A stretch of DNA of 64,000 bases, from contig NZ_CP045178.1 in the NCBI RefSeq assembly GCF_009296025.1, positions 2,356,001 to 2,420,000 of the forward strand, read 5' to 3'. Numbering within the stretch: the first letter of the stretch is position 1; each line of letters opens with the position of its first letter. The position numbers and the translations under genes were made by a program. The notes under the pieces were generated by a model. The model did not search any database. It was not told where the DNA came from and was given only the letters and a program-made list of their open reading frames with translations. The stretch comes from Streptomyces tsukubensis. Lineage in GTDB: Bacteria; Actinomycetota; Actinomycetes; Streptomycetales; Streptomycetaceae. Below, one piece after another: positions 44,472 through 51,738 of the stretch.

Positions 44472-45838
44472 AGCGGCTCCTTGTCCCAGAGGGACTGAAG
44501 GCAGGCGATCAGGGTGCGCGCCTCCACGTCCACGTGATTGCTGTAGCCGGTGAACCGCTTGAGCTGGGACAATCCCAGCCACCGGTAGGCGTCCGGCGGG
44601 TCGTCGCCGAGGGTCTCGTCGGCCTCGACGACGAGATAGCGGTTGTCGCGCCGGTAGAACCTGCCGCCCTCCTCGGACAGCAGCGCCGAGTAGTGCACGC
44701 GGTCGTCGGGTACGGCGAGCACGTAGTCCAGGTAGGGCGGCTTCTCAGGCAGATCGTGCCAGCCGTCCGTCACGCACTGCACGGTCGGCGCCATCTCGGC
44801 GACGTCGAAGGTGCCGGGCTGGGTGAGTCCCTGGACGAGAACCTGCGGCTCGCCCGCAGTGCGCCGAACGACGAACGCGGCGATGCCCTGGCTCTGGGCG
44901 GCCAGCAACGGCTGTGTCCAGCTGGTCACTTCGCGGTTCCCGGCCTGTACGGAGACGGCGAGAACCCGCAGGTGGCGGCCGTCGCTGCGGGCGATCTCCG
45001 CGGGTGTGCGCCGCCAGTCCTCGATCCGGGCGAGCGGCAAGGTGACGACCTCGCGTTCGTGGCGCGTCTTGATCCCGGCGAGCCAGCTCAGGATCTCCGT
45101 GTCGCTGTGCGGAGCCGCGTCCTCGTCCCCCGGCGGGAACGGCAGCGACGACAGCACCGTGCGGGCATCCATGTTGACGAGGTTGTCCACGGCGAGGAGC
45201 TGATGGATCTCGCCCAGGGTGAGCCAGCGGTAGTCATCGCGGACCTCGATGTCCTCGGTGATCTCCACGACCATGTTGCGGTTGCGCTTGCGCAGGAAGC
45301 TGTCGCCCTGTTCGGACTGGAGTACGTCCGTGAGTACCTCGCCGCGCCGCTCCCCCACGAAGTACTCGATGTACGGAGTGGGCCGCCCCCGGTGGACTCC
45401 GGTGTAGTTGCTGCGCGTCGCCTGGACGGTGGGGCCGAGCTGGAACAGGCCGATATTCCCGGGTTCCATCTTGGCCTGCATCAGGAACTGCAGGACACCG
45501 TCGATCTCCTTGACGAGGATGCCGAGCACTCCGGTCTCGGGCTGGTTGATGATCGGCTGGGACCAGGTGGTGCCGGAGTCCCCACGGACCGTCAGGCCCT
45601 CGACGGAGAAGAAGCGTCCGCTGTCGTGCACCAGGTTCCCGGTGTCCGGGTCGATCCGCCATTTCACCATCTCGCCGAAGGGGATGCGCCGGACCTCGAA
45701 CGTGCCGGCTCGCAGGCGTTCGTCCAGCCAGCCGGGTATCCCGTCGGCCCGGTCGCCGACCTGTGCCGAGTGGGCCAGCCGTGGACCGTGCCGGTGCACT
45801 GTACGGTCCCGGGCTGTCCGTGTCACTGCCTGAGCCAT
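44456..45838 (-). CDS. cmmV: NDP-4-keto-6-deoxyhexose 2,3-dehydratase
   Basis: 460 residues of the TylX3/OleV/UrdS family, which has two tandem homologous halves. WLDERLRAGTFEVRRIPFGEMVKWRID...SWSQPIINQPETGVLGIL with QAKMEPGNIGLFQLGPTVQATRSNY in the first, and VTSWTQPLLAAQSQGIAAFV with QGLTQPGTFDVAEMAPTVQCV in the second. It removes the C-2 hydroxyl. Start at ATG 45838 is preferred over a GTG at 45871, because the predicted SARP-dependent transcription start (about 45867) lies after the GTG. Heads the operon running to 37248. Confidence 0.9.
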   Translation of the reverse strand: MAQAVTRTARDRTVHRHGPRLAHSAQVGDRADGIPGWLDERLRAGTFEVRRIPFGEMVKWRIDPDTGNLVHDSGRFFSVEGLTVRGDSGTTWSQPIINQPETGVLGILVKEIDGVLQFLMQAKMEPGNIGLFQLGPTVQATRSNYTGVHRGRPTPYIEYFVGERRGEVLTDVLQSEQGDSFLRKRNRNMVVEITEDIEVRDDYRWLTLGEIHQLLAVDNLVNMDARTVLSSLPFPPGDEDAAPHSDTEILSWLAGIKTRHEREVVTLPLARIEDWRRTPAEIARSDGRHLRVLAVSVQAGNREVTSWTQPLLAAQSQGIAAFVVRRTAGEPQVLVQGLTQPGTFDVAEMAPTVQCVTDGWHDLPEKPPYLDYVLAVPDDRVHYSALLSEEGGRFYRRDNRYLVVEADETLGDDPPDAYRWLGLSQLKRFTGYSNHVDVEARTLIACLQSLWDKEPLWARG

Positions 45839-45873
45839 GGCTTCGCCCTGTCCGGTCGTGGGGTGGGCCACTC

Positions 45874-45916
45874 AGGCTGTGCGTACCGGGTCGAACCATG
45901 GTCGAACCGGGCTGGA
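45874..45916 (-). promoter_or_regulatory. SARP-box promoter of the deoxysugar operon
   Basis: Minus-strand heptamers TCCAGCC (45916-45910), TCGACCA (45905-45899) and TCGACCC (45894-45888), at 11-bp steps, end 8 bp before CAGCCT (45879-45874). Drives cmmV and downstream genes. Confidence 0.6.
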
Positions 45917-45936
45917 GAGCGGCGCTCCACGCCGAC

Positions 45937-45968
45937 TCGAGCGGGCCTGGAGGCCCGGCGGCGACTCT
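45937..45968 (+). promoter_or_regulatory. SARP-box promoter of the ACP operon
   Basis: Plus-strand heptamers TCGAGCG (45937) and TGGAGGC (45948), 11 bp apart, end 8 bp before GACTCT (45963-45968). Only two repeats are clear. Adjacent TCGAACC pairs at 45891 and 45902 could also serve this direction. Confidence 0.5.
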
Positions 45969-46059
45969 CGGCCGTGGAGCGGCCGGGCCCGGGCACCGGC
46001 GCCGGGCCGGGCGGCCCGAAGTGTGGATCGACTCGGAACTTCCAGGAGGAACATCCGCC

Positions 46060-46311
46060 ATGATGACCGCAGAAGACCTGAAGAGGATCATGCGTGAGGG
46101 GGCCGGCCAGGACGAGGGCGTCGATCTGGACGGTGACATCACCGACGTGCCCTTCACCGACCTCGGGTACGACTCGCTCGCCCTGCTGGAGACGGTGAGC
46201 AGGGTGGAGCGCGAGTTCGGGGGGCCGATCGCCGACGAGATCGTCGGCGTCGCCGGGACGCCGGGCGAGTTCCTGCGCCTCGTCAATCTGAACATGTCGG
46301 GGGCGAGCTGA
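46060..46311 (+). CDS. cmmS: Acyl carrier protein
   Basis: 83 residues. The phosphopantetheine serine is in FTDLGYDSLALLETVSRVERE (about residue 41). AGGAGG lies 9-10 bases upstream of the first of two tandem ATGs. It holds the growing decaketide for the KS-alpha/KS-beta pair encoded 9-11 kb away. Next gene starts 1 base after its stop. Confidence 0.92.
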   Translation: MMTAEDLKRIMREGAGQDEGVDLDGDITDVPFTDLGYDSLALLETVSRVEREFGGPIADEIVGVAGTPGEFLRLVNLNMSGAS

Positions 46312-46312
46312 C

Positions 46313-47074
46313 GTGGGGCCGGATGGGCCCGCCGAGGGCAAGGTCGCGCTCGTAGCCGGCGGTACCCGGGGCACGGGGTTCGCTGTCGCCCGTACGCTGA
46401 TGCGCCGCGGCTGCCACGTGTTCCTCAACTACGCGCACGACGAGGCCGGGGCGAAGGAAGCAGTGACCGCCCTCCAGGGTGAGGAGCTGCCCGGGACCGC
46501 CACGGCGCTCCGGAGCGACATCACCCGGCCCGACGCCCTGCCCCGGCTGCTGCGCGGGATCCAGCAGCACCACGACCGCCTCGACTTCTTCGTGCACAGC
46601 GCCGTCTCGTTCCATCCGATGGACGCGGCGGATCCGGCGCCCGAGGGGATGGCCACGGACCTGACGGCAGCGCTGGCCCCGCTGGTGTACGGCGTCCGGC
46701 CGCTCGTCCGGGCCATGGGAGGCGGGCCGGGGCGCGTCGTCGTCGTGTCCAGTACCGGCGCCCGGCGCGTGGTCCCCCGCTACGTCGGCGCCGGGATCGC
46801 CAAGGCCGCGCTGGAGGCGCAGGTCCGCTATCTGGCCGTGGAGCTCGCCCCCGCGGGTATCACCGTCAACGGCGTGTCCACCGCGAAACTCGACAAGGGT
46901 CCGCGCAGCGGCGACCCCGACCTGATGCGGGCGCTCGCCGCGAGGACTCCGGCGGGACGGCTGACCACCCCGGACGACATAGCCGCTGTGGTGGCGTTGC
47001 TCTGCTCCGACGACGCCCGGTGGATACACGGCCAGGTGATCACGGCCGACGGCGGTCTGACCCTGCGCGCGTGA
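46313..47074 (+). CDS. Ketoreductase/enoyl reductase-like SDR (FabL-like)
   Basis: 253 residues from GTG at 46313. VALVAGGTRGTGFAVARTLMRRG cofactor loop, VHSAVSF, VSSTGARRVVPRYVGAGIAKAALEAQVRYLAVELAPAGITVNGVS. The catalytic Tyr and Lys are spaced Y-x6-K as in FabI/FabL enoyl reductases, not Y-x3-K as in ordinary PKS ketoreductases such as the one at 6488. Placement directly behind the ACP gene suggests a role on the PKS product (MtmTI/TII roles), but the substrate is open. Confidence 0.82.
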   Translation: MGPDGPAEGKVALVAGGTRGTGFAVARTLMRRGCHVFLNYAHDEAGAKEAVTALQGEELPGTATALRSDITRPDALPRLLRGIQQHHDRLDFFVHSAVSFHPMDAADPAPEGMATDLTAALAPLVYGVRPLVRAMGGGPGRVVVVSSTGARRVVPRYVGAGIAKAALEAQVRYLAVELAPAGITVNGVSTAKLDKGPRSGDPDLMRALAARTPAGRLTTPDDIAAVVALLCSDDARWIHGQVITADGGLTLRA

Positions 47075-47117
47075 CGAAGCACGTATCCCTGACCTGCGGA
47101 ACACAGCGGAGGACAGT

Positions 47118-47894
47118 ATGCGGTTCATCGATCTCTCCACCCCGATCGACGCGACAGCCTGGGAGCCCGAACCCGTCGAGCACCAGGTGATGAGCGCCGC
47201 CGACGGCGCCAAGCACATGAGCGAGGAGATGCGCACGCACTTCGGTGTGGAGTTCGACCCCTCGGTACTGCCCGGCGGGGAGTTACTGTCGATCGACACG
47301 CTGAGCCTCACCACACACACCGGCACGCACATCGACGCGCCCTCGCACTACGGCTCGGTGGCGACCTACGGCGACGGACGGCCCCGCCACATCGACGAGC
47401 TGCCGCTGGAGTGGTTCCACGGCCCCGGGGTGGTCCTGGACCTCACCGGGGCCGGTCCCGGTGCGGTGGATGCCGCGTTCGTCCGCCAGCAGCTGGACCG
47501 GATCGGTCACGTCGTGAGCGCGGGCGAGATCGTGCTGCTCCGCACCGGCGCGTCCAGGCTCTCCGGCACGCCTGCCTACTTCACGGACTTCACCGGCCTG
47601 GACGGGTCGGCCACCCACTACCTCCTGGACCAGGGTGTGCGGGTGATCGGCACGGATGCGTTCAGCTTGGACGCACCTTTCCGCCACATGATCGAGCACT
47701 ACCAGCGGACCGGCGAAGCCGGTGCTCTCTGGCCCGCCCATTTCGCGGGCCGTGACCGGGAGTACTGCCAGATAGAACGCCTCGCCCACCTGGAGTCACT
47801 CCCGGCTCCCACCGGGTTCGACGTGAGCTGCTTCCCTGTGAAGATCGCGGGAGCGGGCGCGGGCTGGACCAGGGCCGTGGCACTGCTGCCCTGA
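47118..47894 (+). CDS. Cyclase-family protein (kynurenine formamidase-like fold; MtmX/OxyN class)
   Basis: 258 residues. MRFIDLSTPIDATAWEPEPVEHQVMS, the metal-binding THTGTHIDAPSHYG motif (HxGTHxDxPxH, about 70-80), LLRTGASRLSGTPAYFTDFTGL and GTDAFSLDAPF. Known: proteins of this fold close later rings in oxytetracycline and mithramycin pathways. It is the last gene of the ACP operon; a weak hairpin (CCGGTGGAC/GTCCACCGG, 47910-47947) follows. Confidence 0.82.
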   Translation: MRFIDLSTPIDATAWEPEPVEHQVMSAADGAKHMSEEMRTHFGVEFDPSVLPGGELLSIDTLSLTTHTGTHIDAPSHYGSVATYGDGRPRHIDELPLEWFHGPGVVLDLTGAGPGAVDAAFVRQQLDRIGHVVSAGEIVLLRTGASRLSGTPAYFTDFTGLDGSATHYLLDQGVRVIGTDAFSLDAPFRHMIEHYQRTGEAGALWPAHFAGRDREYCQIERLAHLESLPAPTGFDVSCFPVKIAGAGAGWTRAVALLP

Positions 47895-47909
47895 GCGGTC
47901 CCGGGCGGT

Positions 47910-47947
47910 CCGGTGGACGGCTGGGGGCACGGGCTGGTGTCCACCGG
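47910..47947 (+). terminator. Possible hairpin after the cyclase gene
   Basis: Perfect 9-bp arms CCGGTGGAC and GTCCACCGG with a 20-base loop, 15 bases after the stop codon. No T-run. Confidence 0.4.
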
Positions 47948-48100
47948 TCTCCGTGGGGCGACCGGCGTCCCCGATCCCGGCTGTGCGGCTCACGGTTGAG
48001 TCCCCCCGTGTCGCGCCCCCGTGTGCGCACGGTCCGCCACCGCCCCCTCTCACGCAGGGGCGTTGACAGGGGTTGCGGGGAGGGCGAGGGGAGTAGGACT

Positions 48101-48394
48101 GTGGCGCAGAGACACTGGCGGGATCCTTGGCGGCTGCTGCTGGTCGACATGCTCTCCGGCATCCTGCGGGACGAGGCATACGAGGTCGACGTCGCGACCG
48201 ACGGTCAGCGGGGCCTGCATCTCGGCCTCTCCCGGCAATACGACGTGCGCGTCATCGACCGACGTCTGCCGGCGATGAACGGGCTCGATCTCCTGAGCCG
48301 GTTACGGTCCCGCGCCGTCCGGACGCCGATGCTGCTGCTGACCGCTATGGGCACGGTGCACGACCCAACGCGGGCAGGACCACCGACCCACTGA
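48101..48394 (+). pseudogene. Truncated OmpR-type response regulator receiver domain
   Basis: About 97 readable residues: WRLLLVDMLSGILRDEAYEVDVATDGQRGLHLGLSRQYDVRVIDRRLPAMNGLDLLSRLRSRAVRTPMLLLTAMGTVHDPTRAG. Known: receiver domains begin LLVEDD and continue past the Thr with GLDAGADDY; both the acidic pair and everything after the fourth strand are missing here, and the phospho-Asp region reads VIDRRLPA. So it is a remnant with its DNA-binding domain lost. It is the last coding trace before the tRNA boundary. Confidence 0.6.
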
Positions 48395-48547
48395 GCCCGA
48401 TCCGGCGGTCGGCCCGGCCGTGGGATCACCCCACAACGCCCTCTCAGGCGATCGCCACAAAAGGCCAGGGCAGACGCACTTGCAGTGCGCTGCCACCATG
48501 CGCCAGCGGTTCAGTACCGCACGGCGCTCGGCGGATACCGCACGGAA

Positions 48548-48628
48548 AGCAGCCGCGAAAACCACGTTTCCGCAGGTCAGAACGTTTCCGCAGGGTGAAA
48601 CTGGTGGGGCGGGTGGGACTCGAACCCA
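48548..48628 (-). repeat. Right attachment-like repeat with arm-type repeats (attR-like)
   Basis: 48603-48628 is identical to 1385-1410 and contains the tRNA 3' end. Next to it ACGTTTCCGCAGG occurs twice 18 bp apart (starting about 48564 and 48582), resembling integrase arm sites; diverged copies occur at the left end. Confidence 0.65.
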
Positions 48629-48678
48629 CGGCCGACGGATTATGAGTCCGCTGCTCTAACCGGCTGAGCTACCGCCCC
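48605..48678 (-). tRNA. tRNA with CAU anticodon (elongator Met or Ile2)
   Basis: 74 bases. Acceptor GGGGCGG pairs with CCGCCCC, discriminator A, D-arm AGCTCAGCCGGTTAGAGC, anticodon loop CTCATAA (CAU), T-arm GTGGG-TTCGAGT-CCCAC. No encoded CCA. Identity between elongator methionine and lysidine-modified isoleucine cannot be settled by eye. Its 3' half is the apparent integration target of the island. Confidence 0.88.
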
Positions 48679-48812
48679 TTATCGGCGCGTCGCGTACAAG
48701 TGTGCGCGCCGTCTGCCGCAGCATAGCCGGTCATACGATCTCCTGCCTCGGGTGGTCGGCCACGCATGACCATGAAGACTTCGGGGCGGCTCGCGTGGTT
48801 GCGCGGGCATGA

Positions 48813-48840
48813 AAAAAGGACCCCTGGAGGGGTCCTTTTT
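48813..48840. terminator. Strong bidirectional intrinsic terminator
   Basis: AAAAAGGACCCC and GGGGTCCTTTTT form a perfect 12-bp stem with a TGGA loop; on the minus strand it ends the tRNA-Asn transcript 5 bases after the gene. Confidence 0.9.
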
Positions 48841-48844
48841 GCTG

Positions 48845-48917
48845 CTCTCCCGACTGGACTCGAACCAGTAACCTGCCGGTTAACAGCCGGCTGCTCTGCC
48901 AATTGAGCTACAGGAGA
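48845..48917 (-). tRNA. tRNA-Asn (GUU)
   Basis: 73 bases. Acceptor TCTCCTG pairs with CGGGAGA (one G-T), discriminator G, anticodon loop CTGTTAA (GUU), T-arm ACTGG-TTCGAGT-CCAGT. Nearly identical to the next copy apart from the acceptor stem. Confidence 0.92.
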
Positions 48918-48922
48918 CCGAG

Positions 48923-48995
48923 CTCCCCCGACTGGACTCGAACCAGTAACCTGCCGGTTAACAGCCGGCTGCTCTGCCAATTGAGCTACAGGGGA
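48923..48995 (-). tRNA. tRNA-Asn (GUU), second copy
   Basis: 73 bases. Acceptor TCCCCTG pairs with CGGGGGA, discriminator G; D-, anticodon- and T-arms identical to the copy 5 bases downstream. Likely one transcript with it. Confidence 0.92.
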
Positions 48996-49177
48996 TTGCC
49001 TCGTGTGCACCGTACGCACCCACCTGGTGTTCCCCGGGCGGCGCGTGGTCGCTGCGACACATACATTAGCGCAAGCAGGGGGGTGCTCCGCCAATCGGTA
49101 GGGCCTGGCGATCTCCGCTCGGGGAACCCGCACTGCGAAGGACCGATACAAGGCCGACAGAAGGAAGGGTGGCCACC

Positions 49178-49474
49178 ATGCGCTACCGGCTCACATTCGT
49201 CGTGGGCGTGGCCCTGGGGTACGTGCTGGGGACGCGCGCCGGACGTGAACGTTACGAGCAGCTCAGGAAGTCCGCGCGGCAGATCTCACAGAACCCGGCG
49301 GTTCGCAATGTCACCGAGTCTGCGGCCCAGCAGGGCCGTGCGGCGGCGGGCAAGGCGCTGCACACCGTGAGCGAGCGGGTCGGTGACCGGATGCCGGAGT
49401 CGGTGAGTCAGCGCGTCCGCACGCTGCGCGGCCGTACCGGCGGGGAGGACGACTGGGGTACGTCGGCCACCTGA
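49178..49474 (+). CDS. YtxH-like small protein
   Basis: 98 residues: one N-terminal membrane segment YRLTFVVGVALGYVLGTRAG followed by an amphipathic, charged helix (RERYEQLRKSARQISQNPAVRNVTESAAQQGRAAAGKAL). This is the conserved streptomycete YtxH/Tic20-like anchor-plus-helix type, of unknown function. GGAAGGG lies 8 bases before the ATG; an in-frame GTG three codons upstream is less likely. It lies outside the island on the chromosome side. Confidence 0.75.
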   Translation: MRYRLTFVVGVALGYVLGTRAGRERYEQLRKSARQISQNPAVRNVTESAAQQGRAAAGKALHTVSERVGDRMPESVSQRVRTLRGRTGGEDDWGTSAT

Positions 49475-50280
49475 GCCATAAGGTCGGCGGGGAGGGACGG
49501 GGCAGGGCAGGGCAGGGACCCGAGAAGGTGCGCGGCGGCCGTACGACCGGCCGCCGCACCGCGCTGACCGGGTGCCGGTCGATCTCTGACCGAGTGCCGG
49601 TCGATCTCTGACCGGATACCGTCTCGTCGCCGATCCGGTTCCGTCCCATCGCCGACCGGGACCCCGACCCGTCGTCGGCCGAACCCGGCCCGTCTGCGAC
49701 TGGGCCCCGACCCGTCGGCGGGCCGGGGCCCGACACATCGCTGACCGGATACCGTCCCATCGCTGACCGGGCATGATCCCGGGTTTCCCAGGTCGGGGAG
49801 CCCGGGGTTTTCCATGCCCGTATCCCAACGCGGGCATCCCGTGACAGATACGGGGCATCCCCGTGCCCGGCGCGGAGCACCTCCCCGCCCCCCGACGCCG
49901 GCCCGGTCCGGCCCGGTGCGGGGCATCTCCCCGCGCCCCGACGCTGGCTCTGCCCTGCGCGGAGCACCTCCCCGCCCCCCGACGCTGGCCGCGCCCGGTA
50001 CTGACTGTGCTCGAAACTCCCGTGCGCGCCATCCCCGCGCCCCGGCGCACGCCCTGCCCGAGTCCCGGCTCGGGCCCCACCCGAGTCCCGGCGCGGGCCC
50101 CACCCGAGTCCCGGCGCGGGCCCCACCGGAATCCCGGCACGGGCCGTGTCCGAATCCCGGCGCGGGCCGTGTCCGAACCCCCCGTGCGCCACCCCCGTAT
50201 CCCGGCTCGAACCACGGCCTCACCCATCGGAGGCGGGGAGCGTGCCAGGTGCCTCGGGGCGTACGGCAGAATCGTTTGTC
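49475..50280. other. Repeat-rich intergenic region
   Basis: No convincing gene. It holds short GACCGG/GCCGGTCGATCTCT-type repeats (about 49560-49770), three copies of a roughly 60-base GGAGCACCTCCCCGCCCC-type unit (about 49865-50000), and a 23-bp unit (GAGTCCCGGCGCGGGCCCCA) repeated about six times (50060-50185). Long minus-strand frames through it are biased shadows. Confidence 0.55.
50060..50185. repeat. Tandem repeat, 23-bp unit
   Basis: AGTCCCGG recurs at 50061, 50084 and 50107 and as AATCCCGG at 50130 and beyond; a 23-bp period holds throughout, with the arms diverging to the right. Confidence 0.65.
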
Positions 50281-51738
50281 ATGGGGATAGTCGCTGGGCT
50301 GGACAGTTCGTCCGAATTCACACGTATCGTCGTCTGCGACGCGGACACCGGAGCCGTGCTGCGGCAGGGCCACGCGCCCCACCCCGCGGGCCCCGAGGGA
50401 GGCGCGCCCTCCGACGTGGACCCTCAGGTGTGGCTGCTCTCGCTGGGTGAGGCCGCCGCCGGTGGGCTCCTCGAAGGGGTGCAGGCCATCGGCGTATCCG
50501 CGCAGGCGCACGCCCTGGTCCCGTTGGACGGGCAGGGTGCCACCGTGCGGCCCGCGATGACCGGCAACGACAAGCGCGCGCAGGCGACGGCGGCGGATCT
50601 CGTCGACACGTTGGGCGGTCGGCAGGCGTGGGCCGAGGCCGTGGGCTGTGTGCCGCGCGCCGGGCAGCCGGTGACCAAGCTCCGTTGGCTCGCCAAGCAC
50701 GAACCTGAGTCCGCGCACAGGACCACGGCCCTGCTCCAGGCCCACGACTGGCTCGTGTGGCAGTTGCTCGGGCGCCCCGCGCGCAGGACCACCGACCGCG
50801 GTGGCGCCTCGGGAACGGGGTACTGGTCGGCCGCGACCGGCGCCTACCGGCCCGAGTTGGTCGAGCTCGCGCTCGGTCACACAGCCGCGCTGCCCGAGGT
50901 GATCGGGCCCTCGGACACCGCGGGGACCACCCCCGAGGGGCTGCTGATCTCCGCGGGTACCGGCGAGACGATGGCCGCCGCCTTCGGGCTGGGGGTGAGG
51001 CAGGGTGACGCGGTGGTGTCGCTCGGCGCCTCCGGTTCCGTGATGGGCGTCCACCACGAGGCGCTCGCCGACTCCGACGGCATGATCACGTCACTGGCCG
51101 ACGCGACCGGTATGCACCTGCCCGTGGTGCACACCCAGAACGCCGTACGGGCCCTGCGCGGTACCGCCGACATGCTCAGCACCGACCTCGAAGGCCTCTC
51201 CGACCTCGCGCTGAAGTCGACGCCGGGCGCACACGGTCTCGTACTGCTGCCGTATCTGGAGGGTGAGCGCACGCCGAGTCTGCCGCACACCGCGGGCACG
51301 CTCAGCGGGCTGCGCAGGGAGTCGATGAAGCCGGAGCATCTCGCGCGGGCCTCGTTCGAGGGCATGCTCTGCTCACTCGCGGACGCCCTCGGCGTGCTGC
51401 GCGGGCGCGGGGTCGAGGTGCGCAGGGTCTTCCTGCTGGGGGCCGCCGCCGAGCTGCCGGCCGTACAGGCCGTCGCGCCCGCGCTGTTCGGGGCGCAGGT
51501 CGTCGTGGTGCAGCCCGCGGACTATGCCGCGATCGGCGCCGCCAGGCAGGCGGCCTGGGCGCTCGGCGTCTCCCAGGGCACCCTCGATCCCCAGTCGCCG
51601 CCGGCCTGGCAGGGGGCGGCGGCGCAGGTACTCGATCCCGGCGAGGAGCTGCCTGTCGGCCAGGCCGTGCGTCAGCAGTACGCGGCCGTACGCGACCAAG
51701 TACATCCGCAGGCGTTCGGCGCCGCCCATCTCGGCTAA
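50281..51738 (+). CDS. FGGY-family carbohydrate kinase (xylulokinase-like)
   Basis: 485 residues. N-terminal phosphate-binding GIVAGLDSSSEFTRIVVCDADTG, IGVSAQAHALVPLDGQG (substrate/phosphate segment), DWLVWQLLGRP, DRGGASGTGYW (catalytic region), and the C-terminal signature-like GAHGLVLLPYLEGERTP and LLGAAAELPAVQAVAPALFG. It phosphorylates a pentulose or related sugar; xylulokinase is the best guess. The usual GGxxxS near the end reads LGAAAELP, which is a little degenerate. Monocistronic, in the chromosomal flank. Confidence 0.8.
   Translation: MGIVAGLDSSSEFTRIVVCDADTGAVLRQGHAPHPAGPEGGAPSDVDPQVWLLSLGEAAAGGLLEGVQAIGVSAQAHALVPLDGQGATVRPAMTGNDKRAQATAADLVDTLGGRQAWAEAVGCVPRAGQPVTKLRWLAKHEPESAHRTTALLQAHDWLVWQLLGRPARRTTDRGGASGTGYWSAATGAYRPELVELALGHTAALPEVIGPSDTAGTTPEGLLISAGTGETMAAAFGLGVRQGDAVVSLGASGSVMGVHHEALADSDGMITSLADATGMHLPVVHTQNAVRALRGTADMLSTDLEGLSDLALKSTPGAHGLVLLPYLEGERTPSLPHTAGTLSGLRRESMKPEHLARASFEGMLCSLADALGVLRGRGVEVRRVFLLGAAAELPAVQAVAPALFGAQVVVVQPADYAAIGAARQAAWALGVSQGTLDPQSPPAWQGAAAQVLDPGEELPVGQAVRQQYAAVRDQVHPQAFGAAHLG

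Larger units (their letters stand above)
1385..48628. mobile_element. tRNA-bounded genomic island carrying the aureolic acid cluster
   Basis: The island is bounded by direct repeats of a tRNA 3' end (1385-1410 and 48603-48628). The intact tRNA is at the right end, as expected when an element re-supplies the tRNA 3' end on integration. The entire biosynthetic, resistance and regulatory gene set (3421-47894) lies inside, with decayed gene fragments next to each boundary. No integrase, excisionase or transfer gene is visible in the interval, so if it was a mobile element it is now immobilised or has lost its recombination genes. Alternatives are a relic of an older insertion or accretion of several elements at one tRNA. 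Confidence 0.55.

Noticed and set aside
1385..48628. Integrase, excisionase or transfer genes inside the island
   Set aside because: Looked for near both boundaries and between operons; none found. The only mobile-element trace is the IS1182-type remnant, which lies outside the left repeat.
49408..51057. A 549-codon minus-strand frame over the repeat region and the kinase
   Set aside because: Composition follows the tandem repeats and the antisense of a well-supported kinase; no domain is recognisable.
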